Below, piece after piece: positions 18,044 to 27,141 of a DNA stretch of 64,000 bases. The DNA is taken from NCBI GenBank assembly GCA_003979345.1, contig RYVZ01000005.1, forward strand, positions 1 to 64,000. Reading direction: 5' to 3'. The stretch comes from Lachnospiraceae bacterium. Lineage in GTDB: Bacteria; Bacillota; Clostridia; Lachnospirales; Lachnospiraceae. The notes beneath the pieces were generated by a model, which was not told the DNA's origin, searched no databases, and worked only from the letters and a program-made list of their open reading frames with translations. Numbering within the stretch: the stretch's first letter is position 1; every line of letters begins with the position of its first letter. The translations under genes and the position numbers were made by a program.

Positions 18044-19970
18044 CAGACATACCAATCCGGCTTTTACGAAGCCTTTCGATCCTGCACGGCGGCAAAAAAA
18101 GTTCAGGTCATTGCTGCCTTATCTGTTCTGCGCCGTCAGCGCACTTATCCTCACCGTCAGCATGGCGTTAAACCGCGGCTATTTTCATCATCTCGCCTGC
18201 GGCAGTGTCGTATGGTATCAGGTAAAGCAGGCGCTTGCACTCTTTGCCCTGTTTGCCGTCGGTTATTTATTTCTGAAAGTGATCCAGCATCATTTGTCAG
18301 AGCTGTGGGTCTGTATGCTCGCATTCCCGACCGCAGTCTGCCTGTGGTGCTTTTGCAGTGAATTTTTGCTGCTCGCAGATTTTACTTACCGGTTCTGGCG
18401 CGTCTGCTTTCTGATCGGCGCGGGCACGCTCGCCTGTTATCTGTTTCGCAGGGCAAGGCATATCCCCATACAGCCGGTCACTTTTTCATCACATAAAGCA
18501 GAATCAGCGGACAACATCATTTCCGGCAAAGGCGTATCAACCGGGAGCAGCGATTCCGCCGGTTATGATATTTCGGCTAAGGACAAATGTTCTGCAGGCT
18601 TTTCACAAATCTCCGCACGCACGCAGTTTTTCACGCTCAGCCGCATTTTTGCTGCCGCGTTCGGCATCTGCTGCCTTGTTTCAACAGGCTGGATGTATGT
18701 GATTTTTAATTATGACAGCTACTACTATTTTTCTGATTATGGAAAAGCATTAACACTGATGATGAGCTACAAAGATATTGTCAGCGACAATAGTTTTGTG
18801 CTGACTAATATCGGACAATTCCTGCCGCTTGTCAGCTCCTACATGACTTATTTTGGACTGGATTCAGGCGCTCCGGTCCTGAGCTTTTTCATTCTGAATC
18901 TGTATGCAGCGTTCGGCACTGCCGTCTATGAAAAGGTGCGCGGACGTTTCAGCGCAAAGCAGGCGGTATGTTACGCCGGCTGCTCCCTGCTGCTGCTTGC
19001 AAGCTGTTCGGTCTTCTTTATGTATACCCATTGGATCTTATCCAATACGTATATTTTGTTTTACCTGTTCTTTCTGTTTTATTTGGGAAAGGAATCATGG
19101 AAAGCGCCCTCCGTTGACCGCGCAATCCTGATTTGTCTCTACGGGCTCGCCATCACGATGCTTCGAAAAGAAGGACTGATCGTCGTCTGCTTTGTGTTTA
19201 TCTGCTACAGTGTACGCAGGCTGTATTCCTCGTTGATCTTGGCGCTGTTGTTCCTGCCCTCTGCGGCATATCAGCTTTTTTATATTTACTGGCTGCGCCA
19301 CATCATCTACGCGCGGACGACGCTCGCATTCGGGACCTCCCTGCTCAGCGACAATTTCATGAAGCTAATCCTTCTTGGGATTTTAGCAGCTTTCTGTTAT
19401 TTGCTCTTTCTGCATTTTATCGCAGAGCGGCTTCTGAAACGATATCTGCCGCATGCAATGACACTGTTTCTGATCGCTGCGCTGTGCTATTTTATGTTGG
19501 AAGATCTGACGCGCTCCATTGATTTTGTCGATGCATGGCTGCGCAATTTCGGCGGCACCGGCTTTGGATTCTGCATGCTTCAAATTTTACTCCTGCTCAC
19601 GCTCGTACTGCTCACCCGTACTCTGCGCGATGTCCATTCCGGGAGTGGAGCGGGTTTCTCTGCATCCCCGGACGCCTCGACGGAAGAGGCATTCATAAAA
19701 CCTCATTACGGATATACCTGGTTCTTCGTTCTCGGCAATGTGCTGATCACCCTCATCATCTACCGTCAAAAGGGGAATCTGGAAGTTGGGATCGACAATT
19801 CCGGTCTTCGGTCACTGTATCAGATCATTCCGGTTTTTTATTATGCTGCGATGACCGCCATTGCGCCGCTGTTTGAAAAACCGCTGACAATGAAGCGCTC
19901 GAAAAAGCCACAAATGGAAGATTGCGAAATATCAGGGAATAGGAAAGGCAATCGTGAAAATTCAAAATAA
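18036..19970 (+). CDS. Large polytopic membrane protein, GT-C-like
   Basis: This 644-residue protein has about thirteen hydrophobic segments. After the fifth segment lies the motif NYDSYYYFSDYGKAL near residue 228, resembling the acidic first-loop motif of the DUF6077 protein (NGDDSYY). A hydrophilic loop of about 50 residues (about 150-200) rich in Ser, Gly and Lys lies before it. It is a candidate extracytoplasmic glycosyltransferase or polymerase; no Wzy-type gene is otherwise obvious in the window. GGGAGG upstream and an 8-base overlap tie it to the preceding gene. Confidence 0.65.
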   Translation: MNDRHTNPAFTKPFDPARRQKKFRSLLPYLFCAVSALILTVSMALNRGYFHHLACGSVVWYQVKQALALFALFAVGYLFLKVIQHHLSELWVCMLAFPTAVCLWCFCSEFLLLADFTYRFWRVCFLIGAGTLACYLFRRARHIPIQPVTFSSHKAESADNIISGKGVSTGSSDSAGYDISAKDKCSAGFSQISARTQFFTLSRIFAAAFGICCLVSTGWMYVIFNYDSYYYFSDYGKALTLMMSYKDIVSDNSFVLTNIGQFLPLVSSYMTYFGLDSGAPVLSFFILNLYAAFGTAVYEKVRGRFSAKQAVCYAGCSLLLLASCSVFFMYTHWILSNTYILFYLFFLFYLGKESWKAPSVDRAILICLYGLAITMLRKEGLIVVCFVFICYSVRRLYSSLILALLFLPSAAYQLFYIYWLRHIIYARTTLAFGTSLLSDNFMKLILLGILAAFCYLLFLHFIAERLLKRYLPHAMTLFLIAALCYFMLEDLTRSIDFVDAWLRNFGGTGFGFCMLQILLLLTLVLLTRTLRDVHSGSGAGFSASPDASTEEAFIKPHYGYTWFFVLGNVLITLIIYRQKGNLEVGIDNSGLRSLYQIIPVFYYAAMTAIAPLFEKPLTMKRSKKPQMEDCEISGNRKGNRENSK

Positions 19971-20002
19971 ACATTTCCTAAAAATCGGGAAAGGAAGCCT
20001 CC

Positions 20003-21235
20003 ATGCACATGAAAAAGCTCCGCATACTCATCGTACACAATGCATACAAAATCCCCGGCGGCGAGGATGCTGTCGTTGCAAATGAGCTGAATCTGCTCCG
20101 CAGCGCGGGACATGAGGTCTTTCTGTATCAAAAAGACAATGCCGGGCTGGATTCCTATTCTTTTTTCCAAAAGCTGTTCCTGCCGTTTCGCACGATCTAT
20201 TCCCGCAAAACCTACAGGGAAGTCCGTGCGCTGATCAGGCAGCATCAAATTGATCTCGTGCATGTGCATAATACGCTTCTTGTCATCAGTCCGTCCGTCT
20301 ATGATGCCGCACGCTCTCTCGGCGTTCCGGTTGTGCAGACCATCCACAATTTCCGCCTGCTCTGCCCGAACGCACTGTTTCTGCGCGATGGAAAAATTTG
20401 TCAGGACTGCGTGACGCACGGCCTTATGCAGTCAGTAAAACACGCCTGCTACCGACACTCGAGAGCACAGTCCCTGATCGTAAGCCTGATGCTCGGCATT
20501 CACAGACGGCGCGGCACTTACGGGCGGCTTTCCTATATATGTCTGACAGAATTTAATCAGAACATGCTGCTGCAGCTTTCCCTGCGCGGCAAGTCCCTGC
20601 TTTTGCCCTCACAGATCTATGTAAAGCCGAACTTCACCGCCGATCCCGGTTTGCCGGTTCCCTATGCTGATCGGCAGCCTTACTTTCTTTTTGCAAGCCG
20701 TCTGGACGCCTCCAAGGGAATTTACGTCCTGCTAAAGGCATGGTCGATCTATGAGAAAAAATCGGACTGCCCGAAAGAACTGATCTTATGCAGCGCCGGA
20801 CCTGAGGAAGACGCTGTCCGCAGTTATATTCGGGAACATGCGCTCTCACATGTCACCATGTCCGGTCAGGTTTCCCACGATGAGGTTTTGTTAAAAATGC
20901 GGCACGCGCTCGCCGTCTGTCTGCCGACGCAATGGTATGAAGGCTTTCCGGTCGTCATTGCGGAAAGCTTTTCCTGCGGTACTCCCGTTATCGGGAGCAA
21001 TATCGGAAATGTCGGATCGCTTGTCACGGACGGGGAAACCGGTTTTACGCACGCGCCGACGGATGCGGATAAGCTTTCAGATCTTTTTTTACACTGGAAT
21101 CCGTCCTCCGAAGCCTTGCAGACAATGTCCTCCAATGCGCGCAAAACTTACGAGGACGCCTACACGCCGGATAAAAATCTGGAACTGCTCATGAATATCT
21201 ATCGAAATGTATTGGAAAAAACTAGTATGCTTTGA
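20003..21235 (+). CDS. GT4 family glycosyltransferase
   Basis: This 410-residue GT-B enzyme has a mobile-loop start (HNAYKIPGGEDAVV near residue 12), LVHVHNTLL, QTIHNFRLLCPNALF, the donor-site FASRLDASKGIYVLLKAW near residue 230, and the EGFPVVIAESFSCGTPVIG E-x7-E segment near 313. The spaced Cys residues CQDCVTHG near residue 132 recur in a subset of capsule GT4 enzymes. It should add a sugar from an NDP donor on the cytoplasmic face. AAGGAAG precedes the ATG. The next gene begins 11 bases after its stop. Confidence 0.9.
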   Translation: MHMKKLRILIVHNAYKIPGGEDAVVANELNLLRSAGHEVFLYQKDNAGLDSYSFFQKLFLPFRTIYSRKTYREVRALIRQHQIDLVHVHNTLLVISPSVYDAARSLGVPVVQTIHNFRLLCPNALFLRDGKICQDCVTHGLMQSVKHACYRHSRAQSLIVSLMLGIHRRRGTYGRLSYICLTEFNQNMLLQLSLRGKSLLLPSQIYVKPNFTADPGLPVPYADRQPYFLFASRLDASKGIYVLLKAWSIYEKKSDCPKELILCSAGPEEDAVRSYIREHALSHVTMSGQVSHDEVLLKMRHALAVCLPTQWYEGFPVVIAESFSCGTPVIGSNIGNVGSLVTDGETGFTHAPTDADKLSDLFLHWNPSSEALQTMSSNARKTYEDAYTPDKNLELLMNIYRNVLEKTSML

Positions 21236-21246
21236 AAGGAACCTCT

Positions 21247-22476
21247 ATGAAGATCGGAATCATCGCGCTCAGTCTGAATAAACATGCCGTGCCCGGCTTT
21301 TATAATTCACAGGAACTCGGCATGGGAAAAGCGCTTGCGGCGGCAGGACATACCGTAACCGTCTACAAGCTTTTTTCGCGCGCACTTCTGCCCGTTTCCA
21401 AAACGGAACAGGTACGGGAGGGACTGACCTTCACACAGCTTCCGGCGCGTTCGCTCGGCATCAACGGCTTTTTTGACAAAAAACTGCTCGACGCTTCGAT
21501 CGACGTTCTAATTTGTTTCAGCGACACCCAGCTTTATACCCAGAGCGTCGCGAAATGGTGTCTCTTGAACAGTGTTCGATTTTATCCCTATGTCGGCGTT
21601 TTAAGAAGCGCCAGCACAAACGCGCTTAAACGAAAACTAATGGATATGCTGACAATGCGGTTGATCCGTTTCTACCGCAGGCAGTCCGCCGTATGGGGGA
21701 AGACCCCCGCCGTATGCGCGGAGCTCTCCTCTCTCGGCATCACACGCAGCCGCCTTGTGCCGATCGGACTGGATCAGGAACTGCTTCGCGGCAATTATGC
21801 GGACGCAGATCCGGCTGCGTTAAGAGAAGCGCACGGATTTTCCGCAGATACGCAGATCCTTCTTTTTATCGGCAGGCTTGTTGCAGAAAAAGAACCGCTC
21901 ACGATGATCGCGCTGTTTGCCAAACTATATGAGCGATATCCGAAACTCCGCCTCTGTATGATCGGAACCGGAGAATTGGAAACTGATGTGAGATCGGCGG
22001 TCGCCGCAGCAGGCATAAGCAATGCAGTCTGTCTGATCCCCCGCGTTCCAAACAAAGAAATCTGGGAATTTTACCGGATGAGTCGCTATTATGTCAACTT
22101 AAACCGTCATGAAATCTATGGAATGGCAATTTTGGAAGCAATGTACTATGAATGCCCCGTCATCGCATTTCACGCGCCCGGTCCCGACTTTCTTTTGGAC
22201 AATGGGCGCTGCGGGTATCTGTGCGGCTCTGATGAGGAAATGCTGTCGGCGCTGTCCGATGCCGTTTTAGCAGATTTTGGCTCTCCCGTATCGGAAAGCG
22301 GCATATCCACAGTCTGCGACTCTTCCTCATCGGAGAACGGCATATCGACAGACTCCGGCTCTTCTGAGGCAGAAAGCGCACATACAATCGCGGACGCTGC
22401 AAGAGCGCGCGTCCTTTCCTCGTTTCTCTGGGAACGCTGCCTGCCTGAGTTGGGAGACATAAATGTTTCTCAATAA
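21247..22476 (+). CDS. GT4 family glycosyltransferase with duplicated Ser-rich insert
   Basis: This 409-residue GT-B enzyme has LFIGRLVAEKEPLTMIALFAKL near residue 205 and the NRHEIYGMAILEAMYYECPVIAF E-x7-E region near 285. The start at 21247 is chosen because AAAGGAA sits 7 bases upstream. Near the C-terminus, residues about 349-380 are a low-complexity Ser/Gly/Asp insert coded by two 39-base direct repeats. The sugar specificity is unknown. It ends the plus-strand operon, about 100 bases from the convergent gene at 22580. Confidence 0.88.
   Translation: MKIGIIALSLNKHAVPGFYNSQELGMGKALAAAGHTVTVYKLFSRALLPVSKTEQVREGLTFTQLPARSLGINGFFDKKLLDASIDVLICFSDTQLYTQSVAKWCLLNSVRFYPYVGVLRSASTNALKRKLMDMLTMRLIRFYRRQSAVWGKTPAVCAELSSLGITRSRLVPIGLDQELLRGNYADADPAALREAHGFSADTQILLFIGRLVAEKEPLTMIALFAKLYERYPKLRLCMIGTGELETDVRSAVAAAGISNAVCLIPRVPNKEIWEFYRMSRYYVNLNRHEIYGMAILEAMYYECPVIAFHAPGPDFLLDNGRCGYLCGSDEEMLSALSDAVLADFGSPVSESGISTVCDSSSSENGISTDSGSSEAESAHTIADAARARVLSSFLWERCLPELGDINVSQ
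22291..22368 (+). repeat. Two 39-bp direct repeats inside the GT4 gene
   Basis: Copies at 22291-22329 and 22330-22368 begin TCGGAAAGCGGCATAT and TCGGAGAACGGCATAT and stay similar to the end. They encode SESGISTVCDSSS and SENGISTDSGSSE. The unit is a multiple of three, so the frame is kept. Confidence 0.75.
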
Positions 22477-22579
22477 AAGGTTACGCCGACAATATCAATC
22501 CCTGACTCCTCTACCTGAAATGACAAATATATGTTCTTTACAATATGAAAACAATGATACCGGCGATCAGAATCGTGAC

Positions 22580-22960
22580 TTATTTCTCCCGTCCATTGCG
22601 ATCTCCCTCCTCTAAAGTGTAGGTTTTATCCTTTCCTTTGTCAGACGCTTTCCTTTCGATTGTAAACGTCACACCGAAACACTTCATGACAAACTCAACA
22701 AGATAAGGCATCAGGAACGCTGCAAAAACCGCAACCAACATGTATTTCCAAAAAAACGAAAACGACATGAACGCCTCTGATGTAAGATCCCTGTGCCGAA
22801 AAACAAACACGACCGTCAAAACGCTGACAAGTACATTACATACCGTCCAAATACTATACTCAACGAGCGTAGGCATCACGCTCCACGAGATTTTCTCATT
22901 CCTCTTATGCCAAATCCAAACAGAGATACCTGCCGGAAATAATAGTGCCAATGTCTCCAT
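22580..22960 (-). CDS. Small membrane protein of unknown function
   Basis: This 126-residue protein has three hydrophobic segments (about residues 3-17, 35-53 and 68-88) and a charged cytoplasmic tail rich in Lys, Glu and Asp. GGAGG lies 6 bases upstream of the start, which comes 1 base after the stop of the membrane GDPD gene. The two are surely co-translated, and the small protein may be a partner of the GDPD. I recognise no family. Confidence 0.72.
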   Translation of the reverse strand: METLALLFPAGISVWIWHKRNEKISWSVMPTLVEYSIWTVCNVLVSVLTVVFVFRHRDLTSEAFMSFSFFWKYMLVAVFAAFLMPYLVEFVMKCFGVTFTIERKASDKGKDKTYTLEEGDRNGREK

Positions 22961-22961
22961 T

Positions 22962-24077
22962 CTAATCCTCCTTCAACTCTTCCCGCCTGATAAAATCAGT
23001 GTAGATTCCTCTGACCCCGCTTTCAAAAAAAACATCCGCCTCTGAAATATCATTGATCGTATGAACATATACGTCAAGCCCGTACGCCCTTGCAATGCGC
23101 CATGCCTCTTTATAAGAAATATCTCCCTTCGTTGTGACCGCCCACACCCCGTGTGAAAGGCACCAACGACAAAGAGCACCGAACTCTCCCGGATCCCCCC
23201 ACCATCTTTGGTACATCGTAAAGATATACGATTGGAACGGATAAATCTTTTGTATCGCTGCATACATCTGTTCATGATACAATTGCACGATCACGCGGTC
23301 TAATACATCCATGCATCCGTTTTCCCGCGCCGTGTCAACCAGTCTTTGAAACTGTCGTTGGACCTGCTCCGTATCCGTATACTTGGTATCTGTTACAATC
23401 CAAATATCAGGATAATTTTCCATGATATTGAATAGATCGGCAAGTGTTAACAGCGTATAATCACCGCCCCATGCCGGCGTTTCCAAAAACTCATCCATTG
23501 TCGGCGGCATATCGTTCCACTCGTCACGCCCCGCGGCCTCGGCTGACTGCGCCCATCCATGCGCCAATACCAGCTCGTCATCACTTGTAAATATGATGTC
23601 TACTTCAAACGTTCTGTATCCGTTTGCATACCCTTCCAAGAACGCTTCCAAACTTCCGGTATATGTCAATCCGTCTATCCCACTGAATGAATGCCCGATC
23701 AGCAGATCTCCCTGCCATGACTGTCCCCGCTTTGCCGGACTTCCCGAAAGCGCCCACGCTCCCGCCAACGCAATACATAGCGCCGCATATCCTGCCGCAA
23801 ACAGCCGACGGTACCTGCTGTTTCCCGACGGTGGTATCTGTATGAAATGAGAACTGCCGATCCGAACTTTCCAGCTCAGCCGGATTCCTTTCCATTCTTT
23901 CAGCACCACCAACAACACGATCACGGCAATTCCCGCAGGATATGCCAAATGATAGCGAAATCCACTCTTAAGATCATAAAAAAGCACAAGCGGCGTCTCT
24001 CCCGTGACCAAATTAAGCAGCACCCACAGCACGACGGTCACACCAATATTCCTAATCAAACACTTCAAATAAATCAT
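22962..24077 (-). CDS. Membrane-anchored glycerophosphodiester phosphodiesterase (GDPD)
   Basis: This 371-residue protein has three N-terminal hydrophobic segments (about residues 8-27, 42-60 and 88-108). An extracellular GDPD TIM-barrel domain follows, with LLIGHSFSGIDG near residue 128, TFEVDI (metal-binding Glu and Asp), LVLAHGW (second His) and WIVTDTK. Such enzymes cleave glycerophosphodiesters, including teichoic-acid-type backbones, and would be a natural counterpart to the LtaS-like enzyme at 60230. The ATG at 24077 has GAAGGG directly against it; a TTG three codons on is better spaced, so the exact start is uncertain. Confidence 0.83.
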   Translation of the reverse strand: MIYLKCLIRNIGVTVVLWVLLNLVTGETPLVLFYDLKSGFRYHLAYPAGIAVIVLLVVLKEWKGIRLSWKVRIGSSHFIQIPPSGNSRYRRLFAAGYAALCIALAGAWALSGSPAKRGQSWQGDLLIGHSFSGIDGLTYTGSLEAFLEGYANGYRTFEVDIIFTSDDELVLAHGWAQSAEAAGRDEWNDMPPTMDEFLETPAWGGDYTLLTLADLFNIMENYPDIWIVTDTKYTDTEQVQRQFQRLVDTARENGCMDVLDRVIVQLYHEQMYAAIQKIYPFQSYIFTMYQRWWGDPGEFGALCRWCLSHGVWAVTTKGDISYKEAWRIARAYGLDVYVHTINDISEADVFFESGVRGIYTDFIRREELKED

Positions 24078-24098
24078 CCCTTCTCACTACAATTGCAT

Positions 24099-24160
24099 AA
24101 AATCAGTCGGCGCAAACCCGCAGCACCATCAAATCCATAACCTGATCCCGACTGAATTTT
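24099..24160 (-). terminator. Inverted repeat after asnB-like gene, terminator-like
   Basis: AAAATCAGTCGG (24099-24110) pairs with CCGACTGAATTTT (24148-24160), with one bulged base. The result is a 12-bp stem with a loop of about 37 bases. In the leftward sense the stem is followed by ATTTTATG. It lies between the AsnB-like gene and the GDPD gene. The large loop makes it a weak or conditional terminator at best. Confidence 0.4.
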
Positions 24161-24181
24161 CTATCTCATATCAAGCACGTT

Positions 24182-26047
24182 TTATACTCTCCACAAATCC
24201 TCTATATATCTCTGGTACCACTTCTGAAATACATAAAACGACCATAGCATGGAGCTATACATGATCTTATCCGAATGTTCCTGCCTCATAATGAGTCTGT
24301 CCACCGCATCCGGAACAAAGATCCCTTGCTTTTTTAGCCTGCATTTCTCCGCATATTGTTTCACTTCATCCCTCAATACTGTCCGCAGCCATTTCCTGAG
24401 CGGTACTCCGAATCCTTTTTTCGGTCTGTCCAATAATGTCTTTGGAACGTATTGATAAGTCAGTTCCTTCAGCAGATACTTCTTTTCAAAGTGATGATAT
24501 TTATACGAATGAGGGATCCGAAATGACTGTTCGATCAATCTATGATCTAACAAAGGGCTTCTGACTTCCAGTGAATACCTCATAGAAGCCCTGTCCGTTT
24601 TCGCCATGACCTCATCCGGAAGATACGTCCTCATATCTAAAAGCATTCTTCTCTCCTGCCAGTTTTGCATGGAAAGCTGCGCTTCATATGAATGCTTGGC
24701 GTATTTTACCTGTCTTCCCAAGAGTTTATCCGCTTCCTCCACCATCACGTCCATAAACAACTGGGTTTTCACATCCTTCTGTCTGTTATGGATAAATGCC
24801 CTTACTTCCGGAGGCAGGCTGCCCTCCAGCTTTCTCATTCCCGGAATGTGTGCGGCAATCGCCCCCAGCACATCCGCATGCTGTGCCACCCATGTCCAGT
24901 CATACATCCGGTATCCGCAGAAGATTTCGTCTCCCCCATCCCCTGACAATGCAACAGAAATTCCTTCGGAAGCGTACCCCGACACAAGCATCGTCGGAAG
25001 CTGTGAGGAATCTGAAAACGGCTCATCATAATACAATGTCATGTCCCCAATCAAATTCAATATATCCTTTTCCGAGACATAATGCTCATGATGGTTGGTT
25101 CCTAAATGCTTCGCAATTTCAGCCGCATAGGGCGCCTCGTCCCGCTCTTTATCGTAGAATCCGATTGAGTACGTATCGATTGGATATTCTGATTGATTCT
25201 GGGCAATCGCCGTGACCAATGTCGAATCGATCCCCCCACTCAGAAAAGTACCGATGGGCACATCCGCAACCATTCTGCGTTTTACAGAATCGATCAAAAT
25301 CTCCTTCGTACTTGCGACCGCTTTTGGGAAATGATTCACAATATACTTCCTGTTCTTCACATATTCCTCCGCCACGTCCCAATACAAGGATTGACGGAGC
25401 TCTCCCTTGTGATATATCAATATGGAACCCGGAAGCAGTTTATAAATATTCTGAAAGATACAAAATGGCGCTGCCAGATATTTGTTGCATAAAAAAGCAC
25501 CAATCATATCCTGATCGATCTCCTTCCTAAAAAAGGGATATTCCATGATTGGCTTTAACTCGGACGCAAATACAAAATGTCCGTCATGATCATAATAATA
25601 TAAAGGTTTTTTTCCGACACGATCTCTCGCAAGAATCAATTCGCCGCTTTCGCAGTCATAGATCGCGGCCGCGAACATTCCGTTAAACCGTCTGAAGCAT
25701 GCCGCTCCCCAACGAATATAGGAATTGAGCACAACCTCCGTATCACAATCGGAGCAAAAACGAAATCCTTCCGTCTCCAATTCCGTCCGCAGCTCCCGAT
25801 AATTATAAACCTCGCCATTGTAAACAATCACATATCTTCGATCCTGGGACCACATTGGCTGATGCCCCATTTGAGACAAGTCCAAAATAGACAATCTGCG
25901 GTGAGCCATCCCGATATTGCGTTCGTTATTCCTGCTCTGCCATATACCGCCGTCATCCGGTCCCCTGTGCAGCATGGTCTGATTCATCTTTCGCAAGGTT
26001 TCTTCGCTGATCTCCTTAGGACCAATATAGCCACAAATTCCACACAT
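24182..26047 (-). CDS. asnB: Asparagine synthetase B-type glutamine amidotransferase
   Basis: This 621-residue protein has the N-terminal class II glutaminase starting MCGICGYIG, with Cys2 as nucleophile after Met removal. LHRGPDDGG, the pyrophosphatase-loop motif SGGIDSTLV near residue 268 and SGDGGDEIFCGY follow. The start at 26047 has GGGAGAA upstream and exposes Cys2; a longer start would bury it. In polysaccharide loci, AsnB paralogues are proposed to amidate uronic acids rather than make asparagine. Ugd and the uronate epimerase in this window would provide a substrate. It lies 28 bases after the GT2 gene. Confidence 0.88.
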   Translation of the reverse strand: MCGICGYIGPKEISEETLRKMNQTMLHRGPDDGGIWQSRNNERNIGMAHRRLSILDLSQMGHQPMWSQDRRYVIVYNGEVYNYRELRTELETEGFRFCSDCDTEVVLNSYIRWGAACFRRFNGMFAAAIYDCESGELILARDRVGKKPLYYYDHDGHFVFASELKPIMEYPFFRKEIDQDMIGAFLCNKYLAAPFCIFQNIYKLLPGSILIYHKGELRQSLYWDVAEEYVKNRKYIVNHFPKAVASTKEILIDSVKRRMVADVPIGTFLSGGIDSTLVTAIAQNQSEYPIDTYSIGFYDKERDEAPYAAEIAKHLGTNHHEHYVSEKDILNLIGDMTLYYDEPFSDSSQLPTMLVSGYASEGISVALSGDGGDEIFCGYRMYDWTWVAQHADVLGAIAAHIPGMRKLEGSLPPEVRAFIHNRQKDVKTQLFMDVMVEEADKLLGRQVKYAKHSYEAQLSMQNWQERRMLLDMRTYLPDEVMAKTDRASMRYSLEVRSPLLDHRLIEQSFRIPHSYKYHHFEKKYLLKELTYQYVPKTLLDRPKKGFGVPLRKWLRTVLRDEVKQYAEKCRLKKQGIFVPDAVDRLIMRQEHSDKIMYSSMLWSFYVFQKWYQRYIEDLWRV

Positions 26048-26075
26048 TATGCTTCTCCCATGCGCTTCTGCACCA

Positions 26076-27035
26076 TTACACGCGGTCTGCCTGTTCTTCT
26101 TCATTCTCTATGATATCTTTAATGGAATAAGATTGATCCACCTGAACACCATAATAAATTTTCATAAGGATTTCCGACATAAGACCGAATACGAACATCA
26201 ATACGCCCATGATCATAAAAAATACGGTTAAAATCGGAGGCATGATATTCCTTGACATCTTTCTTCCCATCGCAAACAGTACAACGGACCAGATTCCGCA
26301 TCCGCCGCCGATCATAATGAACAGAATGCCGAGTCCGCCTAATATATGGAGTGGTCTGGAGGCATACTTATTCCAAAACCACACGGAAATCATATCGACA
26401 AAGCCTTTGATTGTCCGGTGCCAGTTATATTTTGTTTTACCCGAAGTTCTCGGTCGGTGCTGCACGACGATCTCCCCTACCGTAAACCCTTTAATTTTTA
26501 ATAGCGCCGGAATAAATCGATGCTGCTCTCCGTATAAATTGATCCCTTGAAAGCACTCCGCCCGATATGCCTTCAGTGAGCAACCGCTGTCATGAATACC
26601 GTCATGTACAAGAAGCTTCCTCAGGAAATTAGCTCCCCTTGAAATAAAGCGTTTCATAAACGTATCTTTGCGGTTTTTCCTCCACCCGGATACGACATCC
26701 AAATGATTTGCCGTCAGATAGTCCAGCATTGCGGGAATATCATTGGGGTCGTTCTGCCGGTCACCGTCCATCGTAACGATAAACTCCTTCTTTGCCGCCT
26801 TGATTCCTGCATCCATCGCAGCGGTCTGCCCGAAATTCTTTCTGAACGCAATATATTTTAGCGGATGCAATGTCCGGCATATGCTGTCGCTGTCATCAAC
26901 AGAGCCGTCATTGATAAAGATAATCTCATAGTCATACCTTTCTCTTACGCAGACTTCTTTAATCTCTCTGTGCAGATCGGCTACATTACCTTCTTCATTG
27001 AATATTGGTACTACTATCGAAACAGAATAGCTCAT
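26076..27035 (-). CDS. GT2 polyprenyl-phosphate sugar synthase (ArnC/GtrB-like)
   Basis: This 319-residue protein has a GT-A domain: VVPIFNEEGNV near residue 7, INDGSVDDS, FRKNFGQTAAMDAG, and the metal-site TMDGDRQNDP. HRPRTSGKTKYNW and two C-terminal membrane segments (about 227-255 and 262-290) follow. This is the classic layout of undecaprenyl-phosphate glucose, mannose or aminoarabinose synthases. The start at 27035 has AAGGAG 7 bases upstream. It would charge a carrier lipid for one of the GT-C proteins nearby. Unlike the GT2 at 5763, it carries the classic FGQTAA motif. Confidence 0.88.
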   Translation of the reverse strand: MSYSVSIVVPIFNEEGNVADLHREIKEVCVRERYDYEIIFINDGSVDDSDSICRTLHPLKYIAFRKNFGQTAAMDAGIKAAKKEFIVTMDGDRQNDPNDIPAMLDYLTANHLDVVSGWRKNRKDTFMKRFISRGANFLRKLLVHDGIHDSGCSLKAYRAECFQGINLYGEQHRFIPALLKIKGFTVGEIVVQHRPRTSGKTKYNWHRTIKGFVDMISVWFWNKYASRPLHILGGLGILFIMIGGGCGIWSVVLFAMGRKMSRNIMPPILTVFFMIMGVLMFVFGLMSEILMKIYYGVQVDQSYSIKDIIENEEEQADRV

Positions 27036-27141
27036 CCGTCGTCTCCTTCTTCCATTGCATTTGCTGTATGCTGTGCTTACAACTATCATTTCTCGTATTT
27101 GTAATTCCAACACCTGTGTCACGTTATTTTTAGTTTTATCT

